Assembly: GCA_003862155.1 (NCBI GenBank)
Contig: QOUV01000004.1
Coordinates: 101,992 to 165,991 of the forward strand
Source: Lachnospiraceae bacterium
GTDB lineage: Bacteria > Bacillota > Clostridia > Lachnospirales > Lachnospiraceae
DNA: 64,000 bases
Reading direction: 5' to 3'
Under the pieces are notes generated by a model, which had not been told where the DNA came from, did not search any database, and saw nothing but the letters and a program-made list of their open reading frames with translations. The translations under genes and the position numbers were made by a program. This document shows positions 9,520 to 18,722 of this stretch, one piece after another. Within the stretch, counting starts at the first letter, position 1. The number at the start of each line of letters is the position of its first letter.

Positions 9520-10767
9520 TCAGCCTCTCGTCACTTCTTCAGATGGAAATGGGGTCAGCACTCTGCCGAGAATCCCATTCAAATATGCTATCGCGATTCC
9601 ATAATTCGTGATTGGAATCCCTTGTGCCGCGGCAGTATCAAGCCTGTGCCTTATCTCTCTGACCGGCAGCATGCAGCCACCGCAGTGGATAATAAGAGAA
9701 TAAGGTGTCAGGTCATCTGGAAAATCTCCGCCGCTGGTAAATTCAAAGTCAAAATCCTTTCCAGTCTTCTCCCTGATCAGGTTTGGAAGCTTCTGCGTTC
9801 CAATATCTCCACACTGTCTGTGATGTGTGCAGCCTTCACAGATTAGGATCTTTTCTCCTCCTTTAAGATTCTCCAGCTTCTTCACCCCGTTTGTCTGAAG
9901 GGTCAAATCTCCCTTGTATCTGCTCATCAGTATCGAAAAAGATGTCAGTGGCACATCGTCAGGAACTATCTCAGCTACATCTTTAAATGCCTGGGAATCA
10001 GTGATCACAAGCTTTGGTTTTCTCTTCAGGCTCAAAAGAAGCCTCTCAAGCTCTCCAGTCTGCGCGATTGCTATCGTGCCTTTCGCGTCGAGAACATCCC
10101 GTATCACCTGCTGCTGTGGAAGAATGATTCTTCCCTTCGGTGCGGCAGCATCGATCGGTATCACAAGCACCACCAGATCATTCGGCTCAAGAAGATCTTT
10201 TACCAGATGATTCTCATCTTTGTGCTCATTAGCTAGCTTTGCTATCTCTATTCTTAAAAAATTGGCACTGACTTTTGGATTCTCGACAGTGCTTATCAGC
10301 ATTATCTTCTCCGGTTTCTCGCCGAGAGCATCCGCTAAATCCTGCTTTACCTGATTTTTATTAGCATCGTGCAGAAGATCAGATTTATTTGCCACGATAA
10401 TATACGGAATTGTCCTTTTTTTTAGTTCAGCCAGGAATTCCTTTTCGTCGGCAAATTCGTAGCCATCCGCCTCTGCGACGAGGATGGCGATATCTGTCCT
10501 CCTGAGCACCTTCTTCGTCTGTTCAACTCTCTTCTGTCCCAGTTCCCCATAGTCGTCAATGCCCGGAGTGTCAATAAAAGTGACAGGTCCGATTGGCAGA
10601 AGTTCCATGGATTTAGCTACAGGATCGGTAGTCGTTCCCTTTATGTCAGATACGACCGCCATGTTCTGTCCAGTCAAAAGATTCAGTATAGATGACTTGC
10701 CGGCATTTCTTCTTCCAAAAATACCGATCTGCAGTCTTTCTCCAGTAGGGGTCTCATTAAGTCCCAT
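9520..10767 (-). CDS. hydF: [FeFe]-hydrogenase H-cluster maturation GTPase HydF
   Basis: Scaffold GTPase that assembles the di-iron subcluster and delivers it to [FeFe] hydrogenase. The N-terminal GTPase domain shows G1 GRRNAGKSS, a G2-region threonine in KGTTTDP, G3 DTPGIDD and G4 NKSD. The C-terminal cluster-binding domain has the diagnostic ligands: CEGCTHHRQCGD near residue 310 and HCGGCML near residue 360. Length (415) is normal for the family. The ATG follows CAGGAGGCGTTAA. The partner maturases HydE and HydG and the hydrogenase are not in the window, so they must lie elsewhere. It implies fermentative hydrogen metabolism. Confidence 0.95.
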   Translation of the reverse strand: MGLNETPTGERLQIGIFGRRNAGKSSILNLLTGQNMAVVSDIKGTTTDPVAKSMELLPIGPVTFIDTPGIDDYGELGQKRVEQTKKVLRRTDIAILVAEADGYEFADEKEFLAELKKRTIPYIIVANKSDLLHDANKNQVKQDLADALGEKPEKIMLISTVENPKVSANFLRIEIAKLANEHKDENHLVKDLLEPNDLVVLVIPIDAAAPKGRIILPQQQVIRDVLDAKGTIAIAQTGELERLLLSLKRKPKLVITDSQAFKDVAEIVPDDVPLTSFSILMSRYKGDLTLQTNGVKKLENLKGGEKILICEGCTHHRQCGDIGTQKLPNLIREKTGKDFDFEFTSGGDFPDDLTPYSLIIHCGGCMLPVREIRHRLDTAAAQGIPITNYGIAIAYLNGILGRVLTPFPSEEVTRG

Positions 10768-10837
10768 TTAACGCCTCCTGAAATTTTTACACTGCGTTTT
10801 ATTTTATCATAAAAATGCTGTAGAAAAAAGATGCTTG

Positions 10838-10866
10838 TTGACATAGCTGAAAGAAAAATGTAAAAT
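10838..10866 (+). promoter_or_regulatory. Promoter of the SRP RNA gene
   Basis: Perfect -35 TTGACA at 10838-10843, a 17-base spacer, and -10 TAAAAT at 10861-10866. It lies 7-8 bases before the first base of the folded RNA. The strength suits an abundant structural RNA. Confidence 0.85.
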
Positions 10867-10873
10867 GGACAAA

Positions 10874-11143
10874 GCCGAGCAGCCGGGGGATCAGCGGTCC
10901 CCTGTACCGGAATATCCGCTATATGCCGGGGTGTTTTCTGTTCGAGGGCTTTTCTGAAATGATAGCTGCCCTGAGTAAGTGACGTTGATACCCGGGTCCC
11001 GAGCAATGGGTGCCCGTGAACCGTGTCAGGTCAGGAATGAAGCAGCACTAAGCGGGATTTCTCATGTGCCTCGGGGTCACCTGGGTTGAGTTAACTGCAC
11101 AGGTTACGTATCATGACAGGAGTTCGACAGCAGAAGCCCGGCC
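10874..11143 (+). ncRNA. ffs: Signal recognition particle RNA (long bacterial type)
   Basis: The SRP scaffold RNA that binds Ffh and directs membrane proteins to the translocon. The conserved Ffh-binding loop is visible at about 11022-11060 (GTGTCAGGTCAGGAATGAAG, then CAGCACTAAGCGG). The downstream helix carrying GGGTTGAGTTAACTGCA is typical of the roughly 270-base Bacillus/Clostridium form with an Alu domain. The 5' GCCGGG and 3' CCCGGC ends pair to close the molecule. A run of T residues follows directly. The family call is firm; the 5' end is inferred from the promoter. Confidence 0.93.
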
Positions 11144-11150
11144 TTTTTTT
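11136..11150 (+). terminator. 3' end and T-run of SRP RNA
   Basis: The closing CCCGGC of the SRP RNA is followed by seven T residues. The last two T residues are part of the stop codon of the convergent GNAT gene, so the two 3' ends overlap. Confidence 0.75.
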
Positions 11151-11694
11151 AATCATCTCTTTCGTAAATATACTCGTCGAGCTTTTTCCCATTCAGTTTC
11201 GCATAGCTTTTTAAAAATGCTATTCTCTTAAACCCCAGTCCGGAAAGCAGATTTTGAGATGGAATATTTGTTGTAAGTACCTCAGCCTTGATGTGTCTGA
11301 CACCGTATTCCCGCTCGATCAGCGGTATCAGAGTAGAAATTGTCTCCCTTGCATACCCTCTCCTCCTGTATTCAATGTCGACCTTGTATCCGATTATTGT
11401 AGAAGCATTTCCGTTTTTATCCAGCTCTCTGAAGCTCACGGTACCAACAGTCTTGAACGGATCGTACTTCTCAAACATGTAGTATCTGATTCTCTTCCCT
11501 TCAATGCGAAAATTGTCCTCAAGTTCCAGAACTTTTCGCTGGTATCTCGTTGAAAGAGACATTCGCCTGGTAAGCGGTTCATATTTTGCAAAATCGTCAA
11601 AATTTCTACTGTAAAAAGCAGAGACTATAACAGCCTCTGCTGGTCTTAAAGTTCTAAGTATCAGGTGTTCTGTCTCTATCATGTTCTGCATCAA
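11149..11694 (-). CDS. GNAT-family N-acetyltransferase (RimJ/RimL-like)
   Basis: Transfers an acetyl group from acetyl-CoA to an amine; the substrate is not predictable. It starts with the RimJ/RimL-type N-terminus IETEHLILRTLRPAEA. The acetyl-CoA pyrophosphate loop is seen in EYRRRGYARETI, and the C-terminal half contains NIPSQNLLSGLGFKRIAF. The 181-residue length is normal. Its start overlaps the tadA stop by four bases (ATGA), so it is the last gene of the metG-tadA transcript. Its own stop codon abuts the SRP RNA terminator on the other strand. Confidence 0.85.
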   Translation of the reverse strand: MMQNMIETEHLILRTLRPAEAVIVSAFYSRNFDDFAKYEPLTRRMSLSTRYQRKVLELEDNFRIEGKRIRYYMFEKYDPFKTVGTVSFRELDKNGNASTIIGYKVDIEYRRRGYARETISTLIPLIEREYGVRHIKAEVLTTNIPSQNLLSGLGFKRIAFLKSYAKLNGKKLDEYIYERDD

Positions 11695-12362
11695 TCCATC
11701 TTTATCGGAGGTTTCCCGACATCCTCTTCTGCCATTCTCTTTTCTTCGCGCAGCTCTCTGAAAAATCCCGTGATCATTGCCGCACAGTCGTCATGAAGTA
11801 CATCATAAGTAATATCGCACTGGTGGTTGAACCCCGGCTGTTTTAAAAGATTCATGACTGATCCGGCGCAACCAGCCTTTGCATTCTGGGTGCCAATGAC
11901 AACTCTTGGAATTCTCGCCTGTACTATGGCTCCGGCACACATCGGGCATGGCTCAAGTGTCACATACAGAGTGCAGTCTTCGAGCCTCCAGTCGCCTGTC
12001 TTTTTGCAGGCTTCCTTTATCGCAATAAGTTCCGCATGTGAAAGGACACTTCTGTCATTATTGCGGCGGTTATAACCGGTCGCTATTATCCTGCCGTTTC
12101 TTACGATAACACAGCCTATAGGCACTTCCCTGATAGCTGCTGCGCGGTGGGCCTGTTCAATGGCGGCACGCATGAATCTCTCGTCAGCCTTTTTCTGTCT
12201 GGCGGTGTCTTTCTCGGCCCTCTTTATCGCAGCCTGCCTCTCGCGAAGAGCCTGTTTTTCATTCTTGGTCTGCTTTTTGCCGGCAGCCTTTTCTTCTTTG
12301 GCTCTTTCCAGCTCATCCTCGCGGATCTGCGCCTTTTCTCTCATTTTATCAAAAATACTCAT
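11691..12362 (-). CDS. tadA: tRNA-specific adenosine deaminase
   Basis: Converts adenosine 34 to inosine in tRNA-Arg(ACG). The zinc site is clear: HAE (LSHAELIAIKEA) and the PCPMCAGAI Cys pair. The catalytic core starts around residue 65. Before it lies a Lys/Glu/Arg-rich helical extension of about 60 residues that ordinary TadA proteins lack. ATG at 12362 was chosen because GGAG lies five bases upstream; an in-frame start 11 codons earlier has no such site. The gene follows the GIY-YIG gene by 14 bases. The extension may help tRNA binding, which is inference. Confidence 0.92.
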   Translation of the reverse strand: MSIFDKMREKAQIREDELERAKEEKAAGKKQTKNEKQALRERQAAIKRAEKDTARQKKADERFMRAAIEQAHRAAAIREVPIGCVIVRNGRIIATGYNRRNNDRSVLSHAELIAIKEACKKTGDWRLEDCTLYVTLEPCPMCAGAIVQARIPRVVIGTQNAKAGCAGSVMNLLKQPGFNHQCDITYDVLHDDCAAMITGFFRELREEKRMAEEDVGKPPIKMD

Positions 12363-12376
12363 AGAGTCTCCTTTTT

Positions 12377-12652
12377 TTATTCCGTTTTCCCGCACTGAAA
12401 TATATTGCGTTTATCTTCAATAAGCTGGCATTTTTCCCGGTGGGAAAGCTGTTTTATCAGCGCTTCCCGCGACATAGCATCGTGTCGGGCAGCATATTCT
12501 TCGTAGTAAACTAATTCTACCGGTCTCCTCGACCTGGTATACTTTGCTCCTTTTTTTCCGTTGTTGTGTTCTTTGACCCTGCGTTCTAAGTTAGTAGTAT
12601 AACCTGTGTACAGGCTGTTATCGGAGCATTTTACAATGTAGGTGTAATACAT
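12377..12652 (-). CDS. GIY-YIG nuclease-fold protein (UPF0213/YhbQ-like)
   Basis: A small 91-residue protein with the GIY-YIG nuclease fold. The two strands read YTYIVKCSDNSLYTGYT, with the usual Arg in NLERRVKEHN and Glu downstream. Proteins of this group are stand-alone and often placed near DNA or RNA metabolism genes; nuclease activity has been suggested for some. The ATG overlaps the stop of the GGDEF gene in TGATG, so translation is probably coupled. The biological target is unknown. Confidence 0.88.
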   Translation of the reverse strand: MYYTYIVKCSDNSLYTGYTTNLERRVKEHNNGKKGAKYTRSRRPVELVYYEEYAARHDAMSREALIKQLSHREKCQLIEDKRNIFQCGKTE

Positions 12653-14325
12653 CAGCTGTCATCTTCCATCTCAGTCACCAGAACGCCTTCTGTATCGTCG
12701 TAATTCCCCGAACTGTATATCGGGAGATGTCCGACCATAATACTGTTTCGGCTTTTGGTCTTCACTTTATACAAAAGGCCGTCCGCCTGGTGCAAAAACT
12801 GCCAGATGCTCCTGCCCTCTTCCGGGATTCCCCAGAAAATACCCTGTGAAATAGTGATAAACTTCGAATTGGTACGCGAATATTCGTGTACAACGTGTCC
12901 ATCGTTTATGATCTTCTTAAGATCCTTTGCCAGTGAAAACACTTCCTTCTCAGTGTACCCCTCATAGATCAGGACAAACTCGTCGCCTCCATATCTGGCT
13001 GCGAAAATATTGAGATTATCCTGCAGCTTTTTAATGCAGTCCGCTATATATTTTATGACTCGGTCCCCAGCCTGGTGACCATAGTGGTCGTTGTATTCCT
13101 TGAAAAAATCGACGTCGAGCATCTCGACCGCGATTCCCACATGGTTTTTAAGTCCACGCTGGTAAATGACATCGCCCTCGCTGTTCAGCCTGAAACGGTT
13201 GTACATGCTGGTCAGCGGGTCCGTCTCGCTCTTTCTTTCCAGAGATCTGGACTTGGCTGCGATATAGCTGTTCTCCTCGGCCAGCCTGTAAAGGTTCTCC
13301 CTGAGCTTTATCATGCTCTTTATCATAAGATCGTTCTCATGGGACATCATCCGTTCATTTTCATAGTAATGAACTGCAGCCTCTTTGTAACTGTCCTTAT
13401 CACCCACACTTTTGAAAAATTCGATCATCAGATGAAGCAGTTTCTGCTCAATATTTTTGACTGAAGTTTTTTGAGCCATAGCCTTTATCGGAACCAGAAG
13501 ACTCGCAAATGTCGTATAGTCTCCGGTTTCCAGAAGAAGTGACAGGAAATCGTACAAATCATCGAAAAAATCGAGTATTGCTATGTCTGACGAAAAGGCC
13601 TCTACGACCTTTTTTACTGCGCGCTCCTTTTCATCAGGTTCTTTTTTTATGTAGTAATATCTTGCGAGAAAACAGTATACGTTTATCTCCTCGTCTTTAG
13701 AAAGAAATGGTGTACATTGAACTTCAATTATGGACTCATATTTGTCAGCATCAGCCATATCTTTATTCATCAGATAGCTTCGCCCGAGCCCGACTGCGGC
13801 TGCCGTAAAAGACTCAATAAACTCCGGGATATCGTCTTTGTGATCTATGATATACTTGTAGGCTGCTTCGTAGTGTTCTATCGCTTCTCCGGCACTTCCG
13901 ACCGACAGAAAAAGAGCACCCATATTCATCTGAAGTACCCATTCTATATCTGGAAGACTGTACTGCTTGCAGATAGACTGTGCCCTGTAATAGTAATCGA
14001 GTGCAAACGGTGCATTCCCTCGGTTTAATGACATAATGCCCAGCATATTGTCAGCCATCGCCAGATAGCCCCATTCGCCTATCCTCTCAAATGGTTCCAT
14101 GCACTTAAGCATCTCGCGGTAGAATCCCAGCACATCATTTTTGCGGTAGTAGTATTCTCCTCTGACAAAGCAGGCATATCCTGTCAGTGCGTCATCGTCC
14201 TGCATTTGGCCATATTTCTCAAGCTTATCGCAAAGAGCGATGGTGTTTTTACTATAAGTCTCTTTTTCCCGATTTATCTGTCTTATCAGGTTGGCTATTT
14301 CTGTCCTGTATGACGATATATCCAA
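12652..14325 (-). CDS. TPR-GGDEF diguanylate cyclase
   Basis: Makes cyclic di-GMP, which controls motility, adhesion or surface polymers. About 350 residues of tetratricopeptide-like helices come first (for example WGYLAMADNMLGIMSLNRG), with no transmembrane segment, so the enzyme is cytoplasmic. A linking coiled coil leads to the C-terminal cyclase domain with an intact active-site motif ARYGGDEFVLIYEG near residue 465. The RxxD product-inhibition site expected five residues before GGDEF is not present, so simple feedback inhibition may be absent. The start is TTG, directly after the rsmA stop and behind AAGG. No EAL phosphodiesterase is in the window. Confidence 0.9.
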   Translation of the reverse strand: MDISSYRTEIANLIRQINREKETYSKNTIALCDKLEKYGQMQDDDALTGYACFVRGEYYYRKNDVLGFYREMLKCMEPFERIGEWGYLAMADNMLGIMSLNRGNAPFALDYYYRAQSICKQYSLPDIEWVLQMNMGALFLSVGSAGEAIEHYEAAYKYIIDHKDDIPEFIESFTAAAVGLGRSYLMNKDMADADKYESIIEVQCTPFLSKDEEINVYCFLARYYYIKKEPDEKERAVKKVVEAFSSDIAILDFFDDLYDFLSLLLETGDYTTFASLLVPIKAMAQKTSVKNIEQKLLHLMIEFFKSVGDKDSYKEAAVHYYENERMMSHENDLMIKSMIKLRENLYRLAEENSYIAAKSRSLERKSETDPLTSMYNRFRLNSEGDVIYQRGLKNHVGIAVEMLDVDFFKEYNDHYGHQAGDRVIKYIADCIKKLQDNLNIFAARYGGDEFVLIYEGYTEKEVFSLAKDLKKIINDGHVVHEYSRTNSKFITISQGIFWGIPEEGRSIWQFLHQADGLLYKVKTKSRNSIMVGHLPIYSSGNYDDTEGVLVTEMEDDS

Positions 14326-15189
14326 TTATTTTACCTTCAGCACTTTTGTAAGCTTAATATAGTCATCGAGCGTCAGCACTTCGGCACGCCATGTCGTAGT
14401 AATGCATGAATTCCACATGGCATCCTCCATCTCCTTTTTCGACATGTCCGAAATACCCGCATTGTAGATTGCATTTACCAGTGTCTTGCGCCGCTGATTA
14501 AAAGCGGCTCTGATTGTCCTGAAAAGAGGCCCCTGAATCTGCTTCTGTTCCTCTGTCAGTTCCTTTCGGTGCAGAGTAATGACAGCCGATTCGACCTTCG
14601 GCCTCGGGACAAAGCTCTCCGGTTTTACTGTAAAAAGTATCTCCGGATCCGTATAGAACTGAACCGCAAGTGTCAGCGCCCCGTACTCCGAAGTACCCGG
14701 TTTAGCCTGCATCCTCTCAGCGACTTCACGCTGAACCATAACCGTTATCGAGTCGAAATCGATATCTCTCTGCAGGATTCCAAGGATTATCGGAGTAGTA
14801 ATATAATATGGAAGATTTGCCACGAACTTGACCGGCCCTGTTATATTTTCATCCTTGAAAAGTTTTTCGAAATCCACATCGAGCACATCATCGTTAATGA
14901 TTGTGACATTGTCATATTCTGAAAGCGTGTCGTGAAGTATCGGGACAAGCCTGTCATCGAGCTCAATGCAGATGACTCTGCCTGCTGCCTCCGCCAGATA
15001 CTGCGTCAGCGAGCCGACTCCCGGACCGATCTCTATGACTGTGTCATACTCAGTCACCTCTGCGCCTTCGACGATATCTCTTAAAATGTCCGAATCGATC
15101 AAAAAATTCTGCCCATATTTTTTCTTAAAGTGAAAATCGTACTTGTTCAGGACTTCAATTGTTTTACTGTAACTGTCCAGTTGCGGCAT
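14326..15189 (-). CDS. rsmA: 16S rRNA dimethyladenosine transferase
   Basis: Also called KsgA; methylates two adjacent adenosines in helix 45 of 16S rRNA late in 30S assembly. The N-terminal KKKYGQNFLID block, the SAM-binding VIEIGPGVGSLTQYL, and the catalytic NLPYYITTP (NxPY) motif are all present. The family-normal 287 residues end in a small helical domain. The ATG follows GGGGG. It sits between tatD and the GGDEF gene in the metG operon; rsmA next to tatD and metG is a common Firmicutes arrangement. Loss of this enzyme confers kasugamycin resistance in other bacteria. Confidence 0.96.
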   Translation of the reverse strand: MPQLDSYSKTIEVLNKYDFHFKKKYGQNFLIDSDILRDIVEGAEVTEYDTVIEIGPGVGSLTQYLAEAAGRVICIELDDRLVPILHDTLSEYDNVTIINDDVLDVDFEKLFKDENITGPVKFVANLPYYITTPIILGILQRDIDFDSITVMVQREVAERMQAKPGTSEYGALTLAVQFYTDPEILFTVKPESFVPRPKVESAVITLHRKELTEEQKQIQGPLFRTIRAAFNQRRKTLVNAIYNAGISDMSKKEMEDAMWNSCITTTWRAEVLTLDDYIKLTKVLKVK

Positions 15190-15207
15190 TTATCCCCCTG
15201 ATAATCA

Positions 15208-16077
15208 TCATGATATTGAGAAAAAATCGTATCCATTTTTTCTTGTCGTCTCCATAACCCTGTACTCGGTCAGCTCTTTTAAGCCTGCAATATATTTAAT
15301 AATATACGGCAGATATCCCGAGTCATTTCTCATTCCACGGAACGGCTCCGGCGCCATGTAAGGGCAGTCTGTCTCGACTAAAATCCTCTCGAGTGGAATC
15401 TGCCTGACGACCTCTTTTATCTTCTTCGCATTTTTGAAGGTGACTACACCACCGACTCCAATGCAGCATCCCATATCAATATAGTCCATCGCCATCTCAG
15501 GTGAATACGAATAGCTGTGGATAACTGCCCTGACGCCTTTGGCACAAGCCTCTTTCATTATTGAAAAAGTGTCCGCTGCAGCCTCCCTGGAGTGAATTAT
15601 CACAGGAAGGTCCAGCTTAAGAGCCAGCTCAAGCTGTGCCTTGAAAAAATACTGCTGCCAGGCCCTGGCTTTTCTGTCTTTTACCCAATAGTAGTCGAGA
15701 CCGATCTCACCAATAGCTTTGCATCTGCCATCCTGCGCCAATTCAGTCAGTTCTTTTATAGTCGGATTTTCCTGCCATTCAAAGTCTTCCGGCGGCATTT
15801 CATCCGGGCAGAAATTCTCGCATGGCCGGCCATTTACCTCATCAGATACCATCCTACCCGGTATGCCGAAATCCCTGATCTCTTCAGGATGAATTCCGAC
15901 GGCTGCATAGATGTAATCGTGCGACTTCGAAAGCTCAAGGGCCTGCCTGCTGCTTTCCAGAGTCGAGCCGACGTCGACTATCGTCTCGATCAGCCCACTG
16001 TGGATTTTGTTCAGGAGTTCCTCTCTGTCACCGTCAAATGCTTTATCTTCGTAATGTGCGTGTGACTCAAATATCAT
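15208..16077 (-). CDS. tatD: TatD-family metal-dependent hydrolase
   Basis: TIM-barrel metal-dependent nuclease of the TatD family, possibly involved in DNA repair or degradation. Metal ligands are visible in order: SHAHYEDKAFD at the N-terminus, the Glu in AIGEIGLDYYW, His in VIIHSREAAADT, His in AVIHSYSYS, and the Asp in LVETDCPYMAP. At 289 residues it is slightly long, with an insertion around residues 75-100 (rich in Pro and acidic residues). The ATG overlaps the metG stop by four bases, so the two are coupled. Confidence 0.93.
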   Translation of the reverse strand: MIFESHAHYEDKAFDGDREELLNKIHSGLIETIVDVGSTLESSRQALELSKSHDYIYAAVGIHPEEIRDFGIPGRMVSDEVNGRPCENFCPDEMPPEDFEWQENPTIKELTELAQDGRCKAIGEIGLDYYWVKDRKARAWQQYFFKAQLELALKLDLPVIIHSREAAADTFSIMKEACAKGVRAVIHSYSYSPEMAMDYIDMGCCIGVGGVVTFKNAKKIKEVVRQIPLERILVETDCPYMAPEPFRGMRNDSGYLPYIIKYIAGLKELTEYRVMETTRKNGYDFFSIS

Positions 16078-18137
16078 GAGATCTCAGCTCCAGAAGGCAT
16101 CTCCTTCTCAGGAGTCATAAGCGCGAGATTGCCGTCAGCATCCTCTGCGCAGAGCAGCATGCCCTGAGACTCAATGCCTGCAAGCTTCCTTGGAGCAAGG
16201 TTGGTAAGGACCATTACCTTCTTTCCAACCATTTCATCTGCAGAATAGTATTTTTTTATTCCAGAAACAATCTGAAGCACATCGCTTCCGACCTGAACCT
16301 TGGAGCAGAGGAGTTTCTTTGACTTCGGTACTTCCTCACATTCCAGGATCTTTCCAATGCGGAACTGAAGCCTGGCGAAATCGTCATAGCTGATCTCAGG
16401 TTTCTGCTCGACGTCTATCGGATTTTCATCCTTTTCGTCGTCAGATGAAACAGCTCCGGTCTTCTTATCACCCTGCATATTTGCAACAGTGAGCTTTCCA
16501 GCCTTCTTCAGATTCTCAAAAGCTATCTTCTGATGCTCTTTAAATTCAGTTTTCTGTTTCTCTGTGATCTCGTCGGTCTGTTTTAAAACCTCATTTACAT
16601 CTTTTCTGGCAAAAAGCATCTCCGGCTTCTCAATGACCTTCGTTCCTGAAGGGTATAGTCCCGTCTTGTCGAGATCGTCGAAATCACGGAGAGTGGTATT
16701 GAACTGCTTCGCAATATTCTCAGCTGTATCAGGCATAAACGGATAGAGCAGTGATGCCCCTGTAATGATCCCGTCTGCCAGGTTGTAGAGAACAGTAGCG
16801 AGTCTGTCTTTCTTTGCCTCATCCTTAGCTAATACCCAAGGCTCAGTCTCATCGATATATTTGTTCAGACGCTTAAAAATCCTGAAGATTTCTGTAAGTG
16901 CATCTGCAGCGTGGAGCGTATCCATTTTTTTGATACAGATATCGCGGACTGCGGTAACAACCGACTTCAAATCGTCGTCAACCGGTTCTGCGGCACCCTT
17001 GTCACAAACGATGCCGTCAAAATACTTGTTTGACATCGAAAGTGTACGCTGTACAAGATTTCCGAGCGTATTTGCAAGATCTGAATTGTATCTCTCGACC
17101 ATCAGCTCCCAGGTGATGACACCGTCATTCTCGTACGGCATCTCGTGTATACAGAAATAACGGACTGCATCTACACCAAACAGGTCGATCATATCGTCCG
17201 CATAGATAACATTTCCCTTGCTCTTCGACATCTTCTCGCCACCCTGCATAAGCCACGGGTGTCCAAAAACCTGCTTTGGAAGCGGCTCGCCGAGCGCCAT
17301 CAGGAAAATAGGCCAGTAGATCGTATGGAATCTGACGATATCCTTTCCGATCAGATGAAGGTCTGCCGGCCAGTATTTCTTATATAACGGTCCACTCTCA
17401 CCATCCGGATCGTAACCTAGTCCGGTGATATAGTTTGAAAGAGCATCCAGCCATACATAGACAACATGCTTTGAGTCAAAATCTACAGGAATTCCCCATT
17501 TAAATGAGCTTCTCGATACACAGAGATCCTGAAGTCCCGGAAGCAGGAAGTTGTTCATCATCTCGTTTTTTCTTGAAACAGGCTGAATGAACTCAGGATG
17601 TGTATTTATATAGTCGATAAGTTTCGGAGCATATTTGCTCATCTTGAAGAAATATGCCTCTTCTGACATCTGATGAACTTCGCTGCCGCAGACCGGGCAT
17701 CTGCCATCCTCAGTAAGCTGCGACTTTGTATAAAAGGCCTCACACTCAGTACAGTACATGCCGTCATAAGAGCCCTTGTAAATATCACCCTGATCGTAGA
17801 GTTTCTTGAAGATCTTCTGGACACATTTTACATGATCGTCATCAGTAGTCCTGATAAAACGGTCATAGGAAGTATTGCACATATCCCAGAGACGCTTGAT
17901 CTCTGCCGCTGTCTTGTCGACGAACTCCTTCGGTGTGCAGCCGTCTTCTATAGCACGGGTCTCTATCTTCTGGCCATGCTCATCTGAACCGGTCTGAAAA
18001 TAAACATCGTAACCTTCTTTCCTTTTGAATCTGGCGATCGCATCGGCGAGGATTATCTCATATGTATTGCCAATGTGTGGTTTCCCAGATGTGTATGCAA
18101 TCGCCGTTGTAATATAGTATGGTCCCTTGTTCTTCAA
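16074..18137 (-). CDS. metG: Methionyl-tRNA synthetase
   Basis: Charges tRNA-Met. The class I signatures are HIGN in SGKPHIGNTYE and KMSKSKGN near residue 305. A zinc knuckle is present (CTECEAFYTKSQL, then CPVCGSEVH). The C-terminal 110 residues form a tRNA-binding EMAP-like domain (RIGKILECEEVPKSKKLL), joined through a charged linker. Length 687 is normal for the two-domain form. The start is TTG, nine bases after GGAG. I see no T-box upstream; the gene appears to be transcribed with the zinc-ribbon gene ahead of it. Confidence 0.96.
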   Translation of the reverse strand: MKNKGPYYITTAIAYTSGKPHIGNTYEIILADAIARFKRKEGYDVYFQTGSDEHGQKIETRAIEDGCTPKEFVDKTAAEIKRLWDMCNTSYDRFIRTTDDDHVKCVQKIFKKLYDQGDIYKGSYDGMYCTECEAFYTKSQLTEDGRCPVCGSEVHQMSEEAYFFKMSKYAPKLIDYINTHPEFIQPVSRKNEMMNNFLLPGLQDLCVSRSSFKWGIPVDFDSKHVVYVWLDALSNYITGLGYDPDGESGPLYKKYWPADLHLIGKDIVRFHTIYWPIFLMALGEPLPKQVFGHPWLMQGGEKMSKSKGNVIYADDMIDLFGVDAVRYFCIHEMPYENDGVITWELMVERYNSDLANTLGNLVQRTLSMSNKYFDGIVCDKGAAEPVDDDLKSVVTAVRDICIKKMDTLHAADALTEIFRIFKRLNKYIDETEPWVLAKDEAKKDRLATVLYNLADGIITGASLLYPFMPDTAENIAKQFNTTLRDFDDLDKTGLYPSGTKVIEKPEMLFARKDVNEVLKQTDEITEKQKTEFKEHQKIAFENLKKAGKLTVANMQGDKKTGAVSSDDEKDENPIDVEQKPEISYDDFARLQFRIGKILECEEVPKSKKLLCSKVQVGSDVLQIVSGIKKYYSADEMVGKKVMVLTNLAPRKLAGIESQGMLLCAEDADGNLALMTPEKEMPSGAEIS

Positions 18138-18178
18138 TTTAAAAAACTCCTTATTTATAAATTTTCCGGATATTCTGA

Positions 18179-18679
18179 TTATTTTTCCGTAGAATCAGCT
18201 GAATCTTCCGGTTTATCTGATGTCTTCACATCGTCTTCGGCTTTATCGTCATCTGACGCCTCATCAGCCTTATCGTCCTGAGCTTCGTCATCCTCAAAAA
18301 CGTCATCATAATCTGCCGTCTCTGCATCAGTAGTATCCGATTCTTCGAAAATATTCATGTCCTCACCACAGTTCGGGCAGAACTTCGCATTCTTCGGTAC
18401 GTACTCTCCGCAATTCGGGCAGACTACTTCGCCCCGAATATCAGCCAGTTCATCCTTCGTATCAGAAATCTCAGTGTAAATCTCACTGATACGCCTGTTT
18501 TCTGCTGTATTTTCATTCTTATGCTTCTCGTAATACTTCTTACCCAGGTTTTCAAATTCCTGCGTCAGTTTATCGTCGAGACTTCTGAGTCTGACATTCA
18601 GTTTTGCGGTTCTTGCTGCATCCTTTGCAGCTGCTCCAAATCCTTTTCCGGCTTCGTTTAAAGAATCAAAAAATCCCAT
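18179..18679 (-). CDS. Zinc-ribbon protein with acidic tail
   Basis: No specific family. Residues 1-80 are helical and start MGFFDSLNEAGKGFGAAAKD. A double zinc ribbon follows near residue 85-110 (VVCPNCGEYVPKNAKFCPNC). The last 55 residues are almost all Asp, Glu, Ser and Thr and probably disordered. ATG at 18679 was chosen because GGAGG lies nine bases upstream; an in-frame start 11 codons earlier has none. It is the first gene of the metG transcript. Zinc-ribbon proteins of this sort are common in Lachnospiraceae and have no established role. Confidence 0.82.
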   Translation of the reverse strand: MGFFDSLNEAGKGFGAAAKDAARTAKLNVRLRSLDDKLTQEFENLGKKYYEKHKNENTAENRRISEIYTEISDTKDELADIRGEVVCPNCGEYVPKNAKFCPNCGEDMNIFEESDTTDAETADYDDVFEDDEAQDDKADEASDDDKAEDDVKTSDKPEDSADSTEK

Positions 18680-18722
18680 ATCAGTAGGCCTCCTTTTTAA
18701 AAATTTCGTCACTTTGTCTACT

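Noticed and set aside
10683..11006. Minus-strand 107-residue frame
   Set aside because: It overlaps the SRP RNA and the hydF start and has no homology pattern.
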